42,676 bases of DNA. Origin: Flavobacteriales bacterium (lineage in GTDB: Bacteria; Bacteroidota; Bacteroidia; Flavobacteriales_D; JAHECK01). A program made the position numbers and the translations under genes. The DNA lies in NCBI GenBank assembly GCA_030591505.1, contig JAUVAY010000004.1:1-42676 (forward strand). The letters are read 5' to 3'. Numbering within the stretch: position 1 is the stretch's first letter; every line of letters starts with the position of its first letter. This document shows, one piece after another, positions 9,358-17,440 of the stretch. Under the pieces are notes generated by a model, which made no database searches, had not been told where the DNA came from, and saw only the letters and a list, made by a program, of their open reading frames with translations.

Positions 9358-11748
9358 CTAAAAATGCGCTATAATACTTGCTCTCAGGTTCATTCCAGCA
9401 GCAGTAATACCACTTGAATATGGTCGATAGCGCTCATTTAGAATATTCTCCAAACCTAGATCCAATCGAAGTGCGCTCGATATAAACCAGGATCCCTGCA
9501 CATTTAAAACGTACCAAGATGGAGAATATGGGTTTCCTTGCGGATCAATTGCATAAATATGAGCTTTCTCTTGTTCGGAGGGAGCTAAGTGGTCATTAGA
9601 AACTTCGGCATTATAACTTCCATTTACATCAACTCTAAAATGATTATTCACATAGACTAAATGCAAACTTGACATTAGAGGAGTTACGTGTCTTAAAGGA
9701 TCGCTATTCCCATCTTCTCCTTTAGTATAAACGAATGTTCCTCGAACGTTGAAATGTGTATTAAAGGACAATTTTATAGAGGATTCCACGCCGTAGATCC
9801 AACCATCTCCTAAGTTTTGGATGGCTTCCACTTTACTTAATTCACCATCATAAAAAATAGAGTCCTGACCATTGATCGAATAGTCGCTGCGCACCATTAC
9901 ATCTTCTAGTAAAGAATAAAAACCAGAAACTTCCCATTGAAAATTATTAGACGGACTCCAAGTTGTTCCAAGGTCGAAACTCCATACTTTTTCCGGATCA
10001 AGGGAAGTGTTTGGAACGACAATATTTCCAGGGGTAGAATCAAATACTTTTGCTACATCATCAATATTGGGAGCGCGGAATCCCTGAGCAATATTTGCTT
10101 GAAATCTCAACTTGTCAGAAACTTTAACTACAGTTCCTAATGAAGGCGTTAATGCATTGACAGATTGTAAAAAACTGCTTTCGGGAAAAGGAAAATAAGT
10201 AGTGTCAAAATCCCCTTTCATATGTACATAGCTAAAGCGTAATCCACCATTCAGTAACCAATTTGGACTTATTTTCCATTTTATCATACTATAAATTCCA
10301 GAACTTAGATAATCAGACCCATCAGGGTAGCGAGTAGAAGTGCCACTTTTATCTCCGCTTTCAATGTTTTCAATGTAGCCTTCAGATCCAATTAAGTTAT
10401 ACCATAACTCAGCACCATAATACATTTGCAAATTTTCATTGATATCTTTATTAAAATCAATGTTAAAATTGATCCCATTTACAGTTTCTGTACGGTGTCG
10501 TTTCTCGATTTCATCAAATCTTCTGTCATGTCTGCTTTCCTTATAGTTTTGATAATCCAAGTTTAGTTTCCATTCGTCAAATAAAGAAGTAGATGATTCA
10601 CCTTGCATGGTTATTCCTGCATTTATCCAATTATTAGGACCGTAGTACCATTCCGAATATTTCAACCCTTGATCACCTTCCTGAATCAATCGATCATAAC
10701 GTGGCACATCACTTGTTTGTGCCATTGAAAAATGAATACCCATGTTTGTTTTATCACTTAACTTAATCCCAAATTTTTGAATGAAATTCATTTGTTTATA
10801 ACCCGAAAACAGTTGTTCTCTATCATTTGGATTATTAATCAGTGTGTCTTTTCCATTAATTCGATCAACATAATGTGTTCTTAAATATTCGTCTGGTCCA
10901 TTTTTACCCATTGTTAAATCACCAAACTGAGAAAATGAAAATGAAGTAAATGAGCTATATTTTTCTCCTCCAAGACTAAAATGTACGTGTCCGCTTCCTT
11001 CTTTTGCTGCAGAACCATAACCAAAACTTCCAATTCCATTGATCAAAAGAGTAGAGTCATTTGAAAATTTAGGTTCAATACTTCTAAAATCGATCACTCC
11101 ACCTAAGGCATCGCTACCATAAACGGTTGATCCTGGTCCAAAAACAATTTCTGCACTCTCCATTGCTTTAGAGTCAAACAATATAATATTCTGAAGATTA
11201 CCCGAACGATAAATTGCATTATTCACTCTCATCCCATCATAGACCAAGAGAATTCTATTGGCTGCAAAACCTCTAAACATGGGGCTTCCCCCTCCCTGCT
11301 GACTTTTTTGAATAAACACCTGGCCTGTATTTCCAAGAAGGTCTGCACTCGTTGCCGGCTGATATGCCAACCCATCCCTATGCACAGATTTTACACGAAG
11401 CGGCATTTCATCTGCTTTTTGTTTCCACTTATTTGCAGAGATCGTAAACTCATCAAGCGCAATGGTTTGCCTTGTTAAAATAATCTGGTACTTATTCTCA
11501 GCAATAGAAGCAAAGCTCACTTTAATCGTAATAAAAGAAGGATGCTGAAAAGTTATTGAATCTGTCGTGGAAAGCTCATGGCTTAAACTAACTTTTCCAT
11601 TTGCATTAGTGATCGCTGTTTCGAAAGGGGTGATCACAAAAACATCACTCACAGCTTCATGCCCTTGCATATCGACAATATGGATATTTTGAGCAATAAT
11701 ACTGCTCGAAATAAAAAGGATAATTACTATTAGTAAATGTTTTATCAT
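9358..11748 (-). CDS. TonB-dependent outer-membrane receptor, haem/haemoglobin-receptor type
   Basis: 796 residues from the ATG at 11748; MIKHLLIVIILFISSSIIAQ is the signal peptide, so the frame's earlier ATG at 11778 is not used. Residues about 22-105 form a carboxypeptidase-regulatory-like domain, as is common in Bacteroidetes receptors. The plug follows, with QGGGSPMFRGFAANRILLVYDG and RSGNLQNIILFD, then FGPGSTVYGSDALGGVIDF. This plug pattern is the one I associate with HmuR-like haem and haemoglobin receptors. The C-terminal 600 residues are a 22-strand-type barrel ending in ASIIAHF with a terminal Phe. No haem-uptake partners are adjacent, so the ligand is inferred from plug similarity only. 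Confidence 0.88.
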   Translation of the reverse strand: MIKHLLIVIILFISSSIIAQNIHIVDMQGHEAVSDVFVITPFETAITNANGKVSLSHELSTTDSITFQHPSFITIKVSFASIAENKYQIILTRQTIALDEFTISANKWKQKADEMPLRVKSVHRDGLAYQPATSADLLGNTGQVFIQKSQQGGGSPMFRGFAANRILLVYDGMRVNNAIYRSGNLQNIILFDSKAMESAEIVFGPGSTVYGSDALGGVIDFRSIEPKFSNDSTLLINGIGSFGYGSAAKEGSGHVHFSLGGEKYSSFTSFSFSQFGDLTMGKNGPDEYLRTHYVDRINGKDTLINNPNDREQLFSGYKQMNFIQKFGIKLSDKTNMGIHFSMAQTSDVPRYDRLIQEGDQGLKYSEWYYGPNNWINAGITMQGESSTSLFDEWKLNLDYQNYKESRHDRRFDEIEKRHRTETVNGINFNIDFNKDINENLQMYYGAELWYNLIGSEGYIENIESGDKSGTSTRYPDGSDYLSSGIYSMIKWKISPNWLLNGGLRFSYVHMKGDFDTTYFPFPESSFLQSVNALTPSLGTVVKVSDKLRFQANIAQGFRAPNIDDVAKVFDSTPGNIVVPNTSLDPEKVWSFDLGTTWSPSNNFQWEVSGFYSLLEDVMVRSDYSINGQDSIFYDGELSKVEAIQNLGDGWIYGVESSIKLSFNTHFNVRGTFVYTKGEDGNSDPLRHVTPLMSSLHLVYVNNHFRVDVNGSYNAEVSNDHLAPSEQEKAHIYAIDPQGNPYSPSWYVLNVQGSWFISSALRLDLGLENILNERYRPYSSGITAAGMNLRASIIAHF

Positions 11749-11828
11749 CAATACCTTAAATTTGCCCCAAATGCACAATAATCATGCCTATAAAAGGGCA
11801 TAATTTTATATTTTAAATCAATCAGCGC

Positions 11829-12398
11829 GTGAAAATACTATTTGCTAGTCAAAATCAACACAAACTCGAAGAAGTTTCGAAAATACTCCCATCAACGATG
11901 GAATTAATTGGTTTAAATGACCTTGATTTTCGAGAAGACATTCCAGAAACGGAAGATACGATTGAAGGAAATGCCTTACTAAAAGCACGTGTGATCTACA
12001 AAAAATTTGGAATTCCTTGTTTTGCTGATGATACCGGATTATTTATTGAAGCATTAAACGGGGAACCCGGTGTTTATTCTGCCCGATGGCATGAGAAAGA
12101 CGATCGCTTTGAAACGAACATTGAAAAGGCACTCTTTAAATTAAAGGATAAGGGAAACAGAAGTGCCTATTTTAAAACCGTTGTTGCTTACATCGACAAT
12201 AAAGGCGAAATATTATTTGAAGGCCGAGTTGATGGGAAGATCATTAGTTCACTTCGTGGTGATTCTGGTTTTGGTTATGACCCCATTTTTATACCTGACG
12301 GCTACGATCAAACATTTGCAGAAATGCCATCTGAATTAAAAAATAAAATAAGCCATAGGGGAAGAGCGATGAAGAAATTTATCGCGTATTTGGCTTAA
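11829..12398 (+). CDS. rdgB: dITP/XTP pyrophosphatase (RdgB/HAM1 family)
   Basis: 189 residues, standard length. The enzyme hydrolyses dITP, ITP and XTP to monophosphates and keeps deaminated purines out of nucleic acids. Family motifs are intact: FASQNQHKLEEV at the N-terminus (substrate phosphates), FADDTGLFIEAL (metal and catalytic Asp pair), GDSGFGYDPIFIP, and SHRGRAMKKF near the end. The start is GTG at 11829; no ATG is available before the first motif. It is divergent from the TonB receptor gene with about 80 nt between them. Confidence 0.95.
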   Translation: MKILFASQNQHKLEEVSKILPSTMELIGLNDLDFREDIPETEDTIEGNALLKARVIYKKFGIPCFADDTGLFIEALNGEPGVYSARWHEKDDRFETNIEKALFKLKDKGNRSAYFKTVVAYIDNKGEILFEGRVDGKIISSLRGDSGFGYDPIFIPDGYDQTFAEMPSELKNKISHRGRAMKKFIAYLA

Positions 12399-12430
12399 GG
12401 ATATACTTCGAGTTCTCAGTTCTCAACTCC

Positions 12431-13615
12431 CTATTTATACAACAAATACTTACTTCTAATCACTTTAAAGTCTTCCAGTTCTTTTTGATAGGAATCTCTG
12501 AATTGCTCTATCGTCCAACCTTTTTTTAAAGCTTGATGAATGGCATCGGAACCACTTAACTTTTGAAAATAATCAAGGCTTTTAAAAAATGCATCCTCAC
12601 CCAAAAACTCATACATTTTCCATAAATAGGTCCAGTTAATTCGTGCTTCTTTTGTTAATTCTTCATTACTTAAAGTGGAAAGGTCAATTCCATGGCAGAC
12701 TAAATCTTCAAATTTCGGGTACTTGCTTTTTCCTGGAATAGATCGTGGAGTAAACTCCATTGTTCCATCTTCGTATCCTGGAAAGCCCATTAATTGAAAT
12801 GGTTTTTCTGTGCCCCTTCCAACACTAACATTTGCCCCTTCGAAATAACATAAGGAAGAATAGAGATATATGCTTTTCATATTAGGGAGATTTGGGGATG
12901 GAGCTACTGGAAGCTGGTATAAACTATCATGTGTATAGTTTTCCAATTCAATAATTGTTAAATCTAAAACCTCACTTTTTTTGATCCAATTTTCGCCTTT
13001 AAGCATCAAGGCATACTCCCCAATTGTCATTCCACTAACAATAGGTGTAGGATGTAATCCGAGAATAGAACGAAAAGCGGTGTCAAGAACAGGTCCGTCA
13101 ACATAATAAGCATTCGGATTGGGTCTATCAAGAAGCATAAAAAAAACCGAATTCTCTGCTGCTGCTTCCATGGCCCAACTTAATGTAGATAGATAGGTAT
13201 AATAACGTAAGCCCACATCCTGTATGTCAAATACGAGTACATCAATATCTTGAAGAAGTTCGGCGCTGGGTTTTTTATTCTTTCCGTAAAGCGAACTTAG
13301 TGGAATTCCTGTTTTCTCATCCACTTCATCTTTTATTTTCGCTCCATCCGACCTATCACCTCTAAACCCATGTTCCGGAGCAAAGATCCGAACAAGGTCA
13401 ACCTTATTTGCTAATAAAAAATCAACAAGATGCTCATCTCCTACCCTTCCACTCTGATTCGTGATCAAGGCCACTTTTTTTCCTTCTAAACTTTCCAGAT
13501 AAATTTCCGACCGCTCAGCTCCAGTCCTGATCCGTTGTGAATGTGTAGTTGAACATGATGACAATATCATCATCCAGATTAAAAGCGGATAAAGTTGTTT
13601 GATGAACTCGTTCAT
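12431..13615 (-). CDS. namZ: DUF1343 lipoprotein, NamZ-type exo-beta-N-acetylmuramidase
   Basis: 394 residues. Lipobox LSSC with acyl-accepting Cys21 predicts a lipid-anchored protein. The DUF1343 signature is clear: KVALITNQSGRVG, RIFAPEHGFRGDRSDG (with the candidate catalytic Glu), VLVFDIQDVGLRYYTYLSTL, DRPNPN, and EGANVSVGRGTEKPFQ. Characterised members release N-acetylmuramic acid from the non-reducing ends of peptidoglycan fragments, feeding cell-wall recycling. No MurNAc transport or murQ gene is nearby. Its ATG is 40 nt from the likely start of the divergent permease gene, so the two share a compact control region. Confidence 0.9.
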   Translation of the reverse strand: MNEFIKQLYPLLIWMMILSSCSTTHSQRIRTGAERSEIYLESLEGKKVALITNQSGRVGDEHLVDFLLANKVDLVRIFAPEHGFRGDRSDGAKIKDEVDEKTGIPLSSLYGKNKKPSAELLQDIDVLVFDIQDVGLRYYTYLSTLSWAMEAAAENSVFFMLLDRPNPNAYYVDGPVLDTAFRSILGLHPTPIVSGMTIGEYALMLKGENWIKKSEVLDLTIIELENYTHDSLYQLPVAPSPNLPNMKSIYLYSSLCYFEGANVSVGRGTEKPFQLMGFPGYEDGTMEFTPRSIPGKSKYPKFEDLVCHGIDLSTLSNEELTKEARINWTYLWKMYEFLGEDAFFKSLDYFQKLSGSDAIHQALKKGWTIEQFRDSYQKELEDFKVIRSKYLLYK

Positions 13616-13654
13616 ATAATTAACTTAGCCACGAATGTAGCAATTAGAATTTTA

Positions 13655-15178
13655 TTGAATACTTCCTTTTTTATAGCTCGCCGACTAGCGTTCAATTCTG
13701 ATCAAAAAAAGAGTTTCGCTCGGCCAATCATTCGCTTTGCCGTACTAAGTATGGCCTTAGGCATCATTGTTATGCTATTGGCTATTGCAATTGTAATTGG
13801 CTATCAAAAGGAAATAAGGGATAAAGTGGTAGGCTTTGGCTCGCATATAACCATTAGCTCTCTTACTTCCAATCGCTCAATGGAGTCTTCGCGCTTACTT
13901 AAACATCAAGATTTTTATCCGGGAATTGATAGCGTAGAAGGGATAAGACATATTCAGATTTTTGCTACAAAACCGGGTTTAATAGAAACAGAAGCCGACG
14001 TTCAGGGGATTGTTGTTAAGGGGATAGGAAGTGATTTCGACTGGGACTTTTTTGAGCGAAACATTGTAGAAGGAGATAAAATTGATCTTTCATCTCAAAA
14101 AGCCTTACAAGAAATAATTATTAGTCGAAGCATTGCCAATCGCTTAAAAATCACCTTAGAGGATAAAGTAAGAATCTACTATCCTGACCCTAAAAAAGGC
14201 TTCAGTCAACGGAATTATACAGTAAAAGGAATTTATCATACCGGATTATCTGACTTTGATAAAGAATGGGTTCTTGTGGATATTCGTCACCTTCAACAGA
14301 TCAATCATTGGGGAATTCGGGGAAAACTCGCAATCAGCGATTCTTGTTTGCAAGGAAATATAGGGTTAAAAGCAAACGCTTTTGGAGGTCGAGGTGCCTA
14401 TAAATACAAATGGAGTGATACGAATAGAACAGGGTCAGGTCCTCATTATTTTAATCTCTCTTCCGACACCGTCATTCATGTAGTCATTAGCGATGCGAGT
14501 GCAACCTTAGCTGATTCTCTTTCCTATCATTTTATTCCTCAAACTAATAAATCACTCTATTGTGCTTCTGATTTTGAGATCATCAGCTACCAGGCGGGAG
14601 GTACAGATGAAGATTATATCGGTGGATTTGAAATCCTTCTTGATAATTACGATCAACTCTTAAAAATGGATGATCTTATCTATGAAAACCTTGATTTTGG
14701 TTTAAAAACGCAAACCATTACAGACCAGGTTCCTGAAATTTTCAATTGGTTGAATATGTTGGACACGAATGTTCTTATCATTATAGCCTTAATGATCTTG
14801 GTTTCGGTAATCAATATTTCTTCTGCCCTTTTAATCCTAATTCTTGAAAGAACTAATGCGATTGGAATCCTTAAATCAATGGGAGCCAGCACATGGAATA
14901 TTAGAAAGATCTTTATTTATCAGGCGACTTACATAATAATTAAAGGTTTGTTCTGGGGAAATTTGATTGGTCTTATTTTGGTGTATTTCCAATACAGTAC
15001 TCATTTTTTCAAATTAGAACAAGAGAATTATTTTTTGAGTTATGTACCGGTTCAATTAGAGTTAAGCCATGTATTGATTCTCAATATTGGTGTTCTGTTA
15101 ATCAGTTTATTTCTAATGATCGTTCCATCCTATTATATTTCCAAAATACGACCTGTAAAAGCAATTCGATTTAATTGA
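13655..15178 (+). CDS. LolC/LolE/FtsX-type ABC transporter permease with inserted periplasmic domain
   Basis: 507 residues from the TTG at 13655, which gives the family-like N-terminus MNTSFFIARRLAF; an earlier in-frame TTG at 13595 would overlap the divergent muramidase gene, and no ATG is available. Transmembrane segment 1 (FAVLSMALGIIVMLLAIAIV) is followed by GYQKEIRDKVVGFGSHI, a classic MacB/LolE periplasmic start. Three more segments lie in the last 135 residues, with the coupling motif GILKSMGAS and end RPVKAIRF. Such permeases move lipoproteins toward the outer membrane or act as mechanotransmitters. The protein is about 90 residues longer than usual because of a segment at about 228-300 that resembles an SprB/PKD repeat and lies between Cys231 and Cys303. 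No ATPase gene adjoins; in Bacteroidetes it is often encoded elsewhere. Confidence 0.85.
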   Translation: MNTSFFIARRLAFNSDQKKSFARPIIRFAVLSMALGIIVMLLAIAIVIGYQKEIRDKVVGFGSHITISSLTSNRSMESSRLLKHQDFYPGIDSVEGIRHIQIFATKPGLIETEADVQGIVVKGIGSDFDWDFFERNIVEGDKIDLSSQKALQEIIISRSIANRLKITLEDKVRIYYPDPKKGFSQRNYTVKGIYHTGLSDFDKEWVLVDIRHLQQINHWGIRGKLAISDSCLQGNIGLKANAFGGRGAYKYKWSDTNRTGSGPHYFNLSSDTVIHVVISDASATLADSLSYHFIPQTNKSLYCASDFEIISYQAGGTDEDYIGGFEILLDNYDQLLKMDDLIYENLDFGLKTQTITDQVPEIFNWLNMLDTNVLIIIALMILVSVINISSALLILILERTNAIGILKSMGASTWNIRKIFIYQATYIIIKGLFWGNLIGLILVYFQYSTHFFKLEQENYFLSYVPVQLELSHVLILNIGVLLISLFLMIVPSYYISKIRPVKAIRFN

Positions 15179-15185
15179 TTATCGG

Positions 15186-15193
15186 TACTTTTG
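15186..15193 (+). promoter_or_regulatory. Candidate promoter -7 box for cystathionine beta-synthase
   Basis: TACTTTTG followed by C matches TAnnTTTG and begins 7 nt after the permease stop codon. It includes the TTG at 15191, which argues against that triplet as a start. A -33 TTTG at 19 nt is not visible. The implied leader is about 15 nt. Confidence 0.5.
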
Positions 15194-15214
15194 CCCCCAT
15201 TATTTAAACAGATT

Positions 15215-16573
15215 ATGCAGTACTACAATAATATTCTTGAAACAGTTGGTAACACTCCACTTGTTAAGTTAAATGAAGTAACAAAGGATTGTAAAGCAAC
15301 CATTTTAGCTAAAGTTGAAACCACTAATCCTGGAAATTCTGTAAAAGACCGAATGGCCATTCAGATGATCGATGATGCAGAAGCTGATGGGAAGCTAAAA
15401 CCTGGAGGAACCATAATCGAGTGTACTTCAGGAAACACAGGAATGGGCTTAGCTTTAGTTGCGGTTATACGAGGCTATAAATGCATTTTTACTGTAGCAG
15501 ATAAACAATCGCAAGAAAAAATTGATATTCTACGGGCCTTAGGTTCTGAAGTAATTGTTTGTCCAACCAATGTGGCTTCCGACGATCCTCGATCCTACTA
15601 TTCTGTTGCGGAGCGTAGGCATAATGAAACACCTAATTCAATATTTGTAAATCAGTACGATAATCTTTCCAATCGAAAGGCTCATTATTTAAGTACCGGT
15701 CCTGAAATTTGGAAACAAACTGAAGGTAAGATCACTCATTTTGTAGTGGGTGTTGGTACCGGTGGAACAATTTCAGGTGTTGGAAAATATTTAAAAGAAC
15801 AAAATCCTGATGTACAAATAATTGGAATAGATACTTATGGTTCTGTATTCAAAAAATACCACGAAACGGGTGAATTTGATGAAAATGAGATCTACCCTTA
15901 CATTACTGAAGGAATTGGAGAAGATATATTACCTAAAAACGTTGATTTCTCTGTTATTGATCATTTCGAAAAAGTAACGGATAAGGACGGCGCATTGATG
16001 ACGAGAAGACTGGCTAGAGAAGAAGGAATCTTTGTTGGTAATTCTGCAGGATCTGCTGTTGCTGGAATCGAACAATTAAGTGATCAGTTTAAAGAAGAGG
16101 ATGTAGTTGTTGTATTGTTTCATGATCATGGTTCACGTTATGTGGGGAAAATTTTCAATGATGACTGGATGCGTGAAAGAGGTTTCATCAATGCCGCTAA
16201 AAATGCCTTAGACCTTATTCAATCGCATAAAGACTTAAGATTAATAACGGCTTCGCCTGGTGAATTAGTTGGAAATGTTATTGCACGAATGCGTGAATAT
16301 AATATCTCTCAAGTGCCTGTTGTTAGGGATGGGAAATTTGTTGGATCCTTGAATGATTCAGACCTATTTCAACAATTAATAGAAAATCCAGATTTAAAAT
16401 TAGCTTCGGTTGAGGATGTTATGAAAGGAGCATTTGAAATTGTTGAAGCGAATGAAAAAGTGGAGAATATTGCTCGTTTATTGGATAAGAAAACGCATGC
16501 TGTACTTGTTAGAATGAGTAATGACAACTATCAAATTATAACAAAACATGATTTGATTGATGCCATTGGATAA
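15215..16573 (+). CDS. PLP-dependent cystathionine beta-synthase with C-terminal CBS pair
   Basis: 452 residues from ATG 15215. It condenses serine (or acetylserine) with homocysteine or sulfide in the cytoplasm. The PLP lysine is Lys44 in NPGNSVKDRM; SGNTG at 72-76 holds the PLP phosphate side or substrate loop; GVGTGGTISG and GNSAGSAVAG complete the fold-type II core (about 1-320). Residues about 335-452 form two CBS motifs (NISQVPVVRDGKFVG and KKTHAVLVRMSNDNY), a likely adenosyl-ligand regulatory module. With CBS domains attached, cystathionine beta-synthase is more likely than plain cysteine synthase, though both activities occur in this group. The stop codon overlaps the next gene by 14 nt, so the two are translationally linked. 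Confidence 0.9.
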   Translation: MQYYNNILETVGNTPLVKLNEVTKDCKATILAKVETTNPGNSVKDRMAIQMIDDAEADGKLKPGGTIIECTSGNTGMGLALVAVIRGYKCIFTVADKQSQEKIDILRALGSEVIVCPTNVASDDPRSYYSVAERRHNETPNSIFVNQYDNLSNRKAHYLSTGPEIWKQTEGKITHFVVGVGTGGTISGVGKYLKEQNPDVQIIGIDTYGSVFKKYHETGEFDENEIYPYITEGIGEDILPKNVDFSVIDHFEKVTDKDGALMTRRLAREEGIFVGNSAGSAVAGIEQLSDQFKEEDVVVVLFHDHGSRYVGKIFNDDWMRERGFINAAKNALDLIQSHKDLRLITASPGELVGNVIARMREYNISQVPVVRDGKFVGSLNDSDLFQQLIENPDLKLASVEDVMKGAFEIVEANEKVENIARLLDKKTHAVLVRMSNDNYQIITKHDLIDAIG

Positions 16574-17366
16574 ATCAGCATCCATCAAGGATATGATAGG
16601 GAGAGAATTACGTCTTCCCAGCTATCCTAAAAAAATAATAAGCCTTGTCCCCTCGCTCACTGAGCTGCTCTATTCTATGCGTCTTGACGATAGAGTTATT
16701 GGAATAACAAAATTTTGTGTTAGGCCAAATAAATGGCAAGGGCTAAAAACCAATGTTGGGGGCACAAAAAATATCAATTTAGCAATTGTTGATCAGCTCA
16801 ATCCAGACCTGATCATAGCGAATAAAGAAGAAAACAGTCGTCAGGATATTGATCTATTATCTACTAAATACCCTGTTTGGGTAAGTGATATAAATAATTT
16901 TGATGAAGCATTAGCAGGTATAGAATCGATCGGTGAAATTACCCAAAGTGAGAAGGAGTCAAAACAATTATTATATAGAATCCATAAAGCATGGGGTGAA
17001 ATTAACCCTAAACAATATAAGGTTAAAACCTGTGCTTATTTGATCTGGAATAATCCAATAATAACGGTTGGCTCTTCCACTTTCATCAACGATATGATCA
17101 ATCGATTACAGCTAAAAAACGTTGTTGATGAATACCGATATCCTGAGATGACCTTGATTAAGTTAAAAGAGAAAAATCCTGATATCATTTTTCTTTCAAG
17201 CGAACCCTTCCCTTTTAATAAAGATCATCTTAGCTATTTCAAAACACAATTCCCAAATAGTCAAATCAAATTGGTTGATGGTGAAATGTTCTCCTGGTAT
17301 GGATCACGAATGAAATATTCAGTAGATTATTTTAAAACTTTATTAGTAGAGTTAGGCAATAAATAG
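16560..17366 (+). CDS. Helical-backbone metal receptor protein (BtuF/FhuD-like) without export signal
   Basis: 268 residues from ATG 16560, overlapping the end of the preceding gene. The fold is that of periplasmic binding proteins for cobalamin, haem or siderophores: GRELRLPSYPKKIISLVPSLTELL at the start, then VGGTKNINLAIVDQLNPDLIIANKEEN, and NPDIIFLSSEPFPF in the second lobe. There is no signal peptide or lipobox: residue 1 is followed within about 15 residues by the conserved core. It should therefore be cytoplasmic unless an unrecognised export route exists. No permease or ATPase gene is adjacent. Its overlap with a PLP/CBS sulfur-amino-acid gene hints at a link to methionine or B12 metabolism, which is inference. 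Confidence 0.8.
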   Translation: MPLDKSASIKDMIGRELRLPSYPKKIISLVPSLTELLYSMRLDDRVIGITKFCVRPNKWQGLKTNVGGTKNINLAIVDQLNPDLIIANKEENSRQDIDLLSTKYPVWVSDINNFDEALAGIESIGEITQSEKESKQLLYRIHKAWGEINPKQYKVKTCAYLIWNNPIITVGSSTFINDMINRLQLKNVVDEYRYPEMTLIKLKEKNPDIIFLSSEPFPFNKDHLSYFKTQFPNSQIKLVDGEMFSWYGSRMKYSVDYFKTLLVELGNK

Positions 17367-17440
17367 GTGTTTATACGTATTTATTAGAGAAGATAATTTT
17401 ATTATTATTCCAATCCATATCTTAGCTAAAAAATGAGCAC

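Noticed and set aside
11784-11801. ATGCC/GGCAT inverted repeat between the TonB receptor and rdgB, possible operator or iron box
   Set aside because: The arms are 5 bp, there is no match to a Fur-type palindrome, and it could arise by chance.
13595-13654. Longer N-terminus for the LolC/E-like permease
   Set aside because: It overlaps the divergent muramidase gene and adds residues not seen in the family; TTG 13655 fits better, though without experimental proof.
15191-15214. TTG start extending cystathionine beta-synthase by eight residues
   Set aside because: The TTG lies in a TACTTTTG -7 box; ATG 15215 gives the usual N-terminus of the family.
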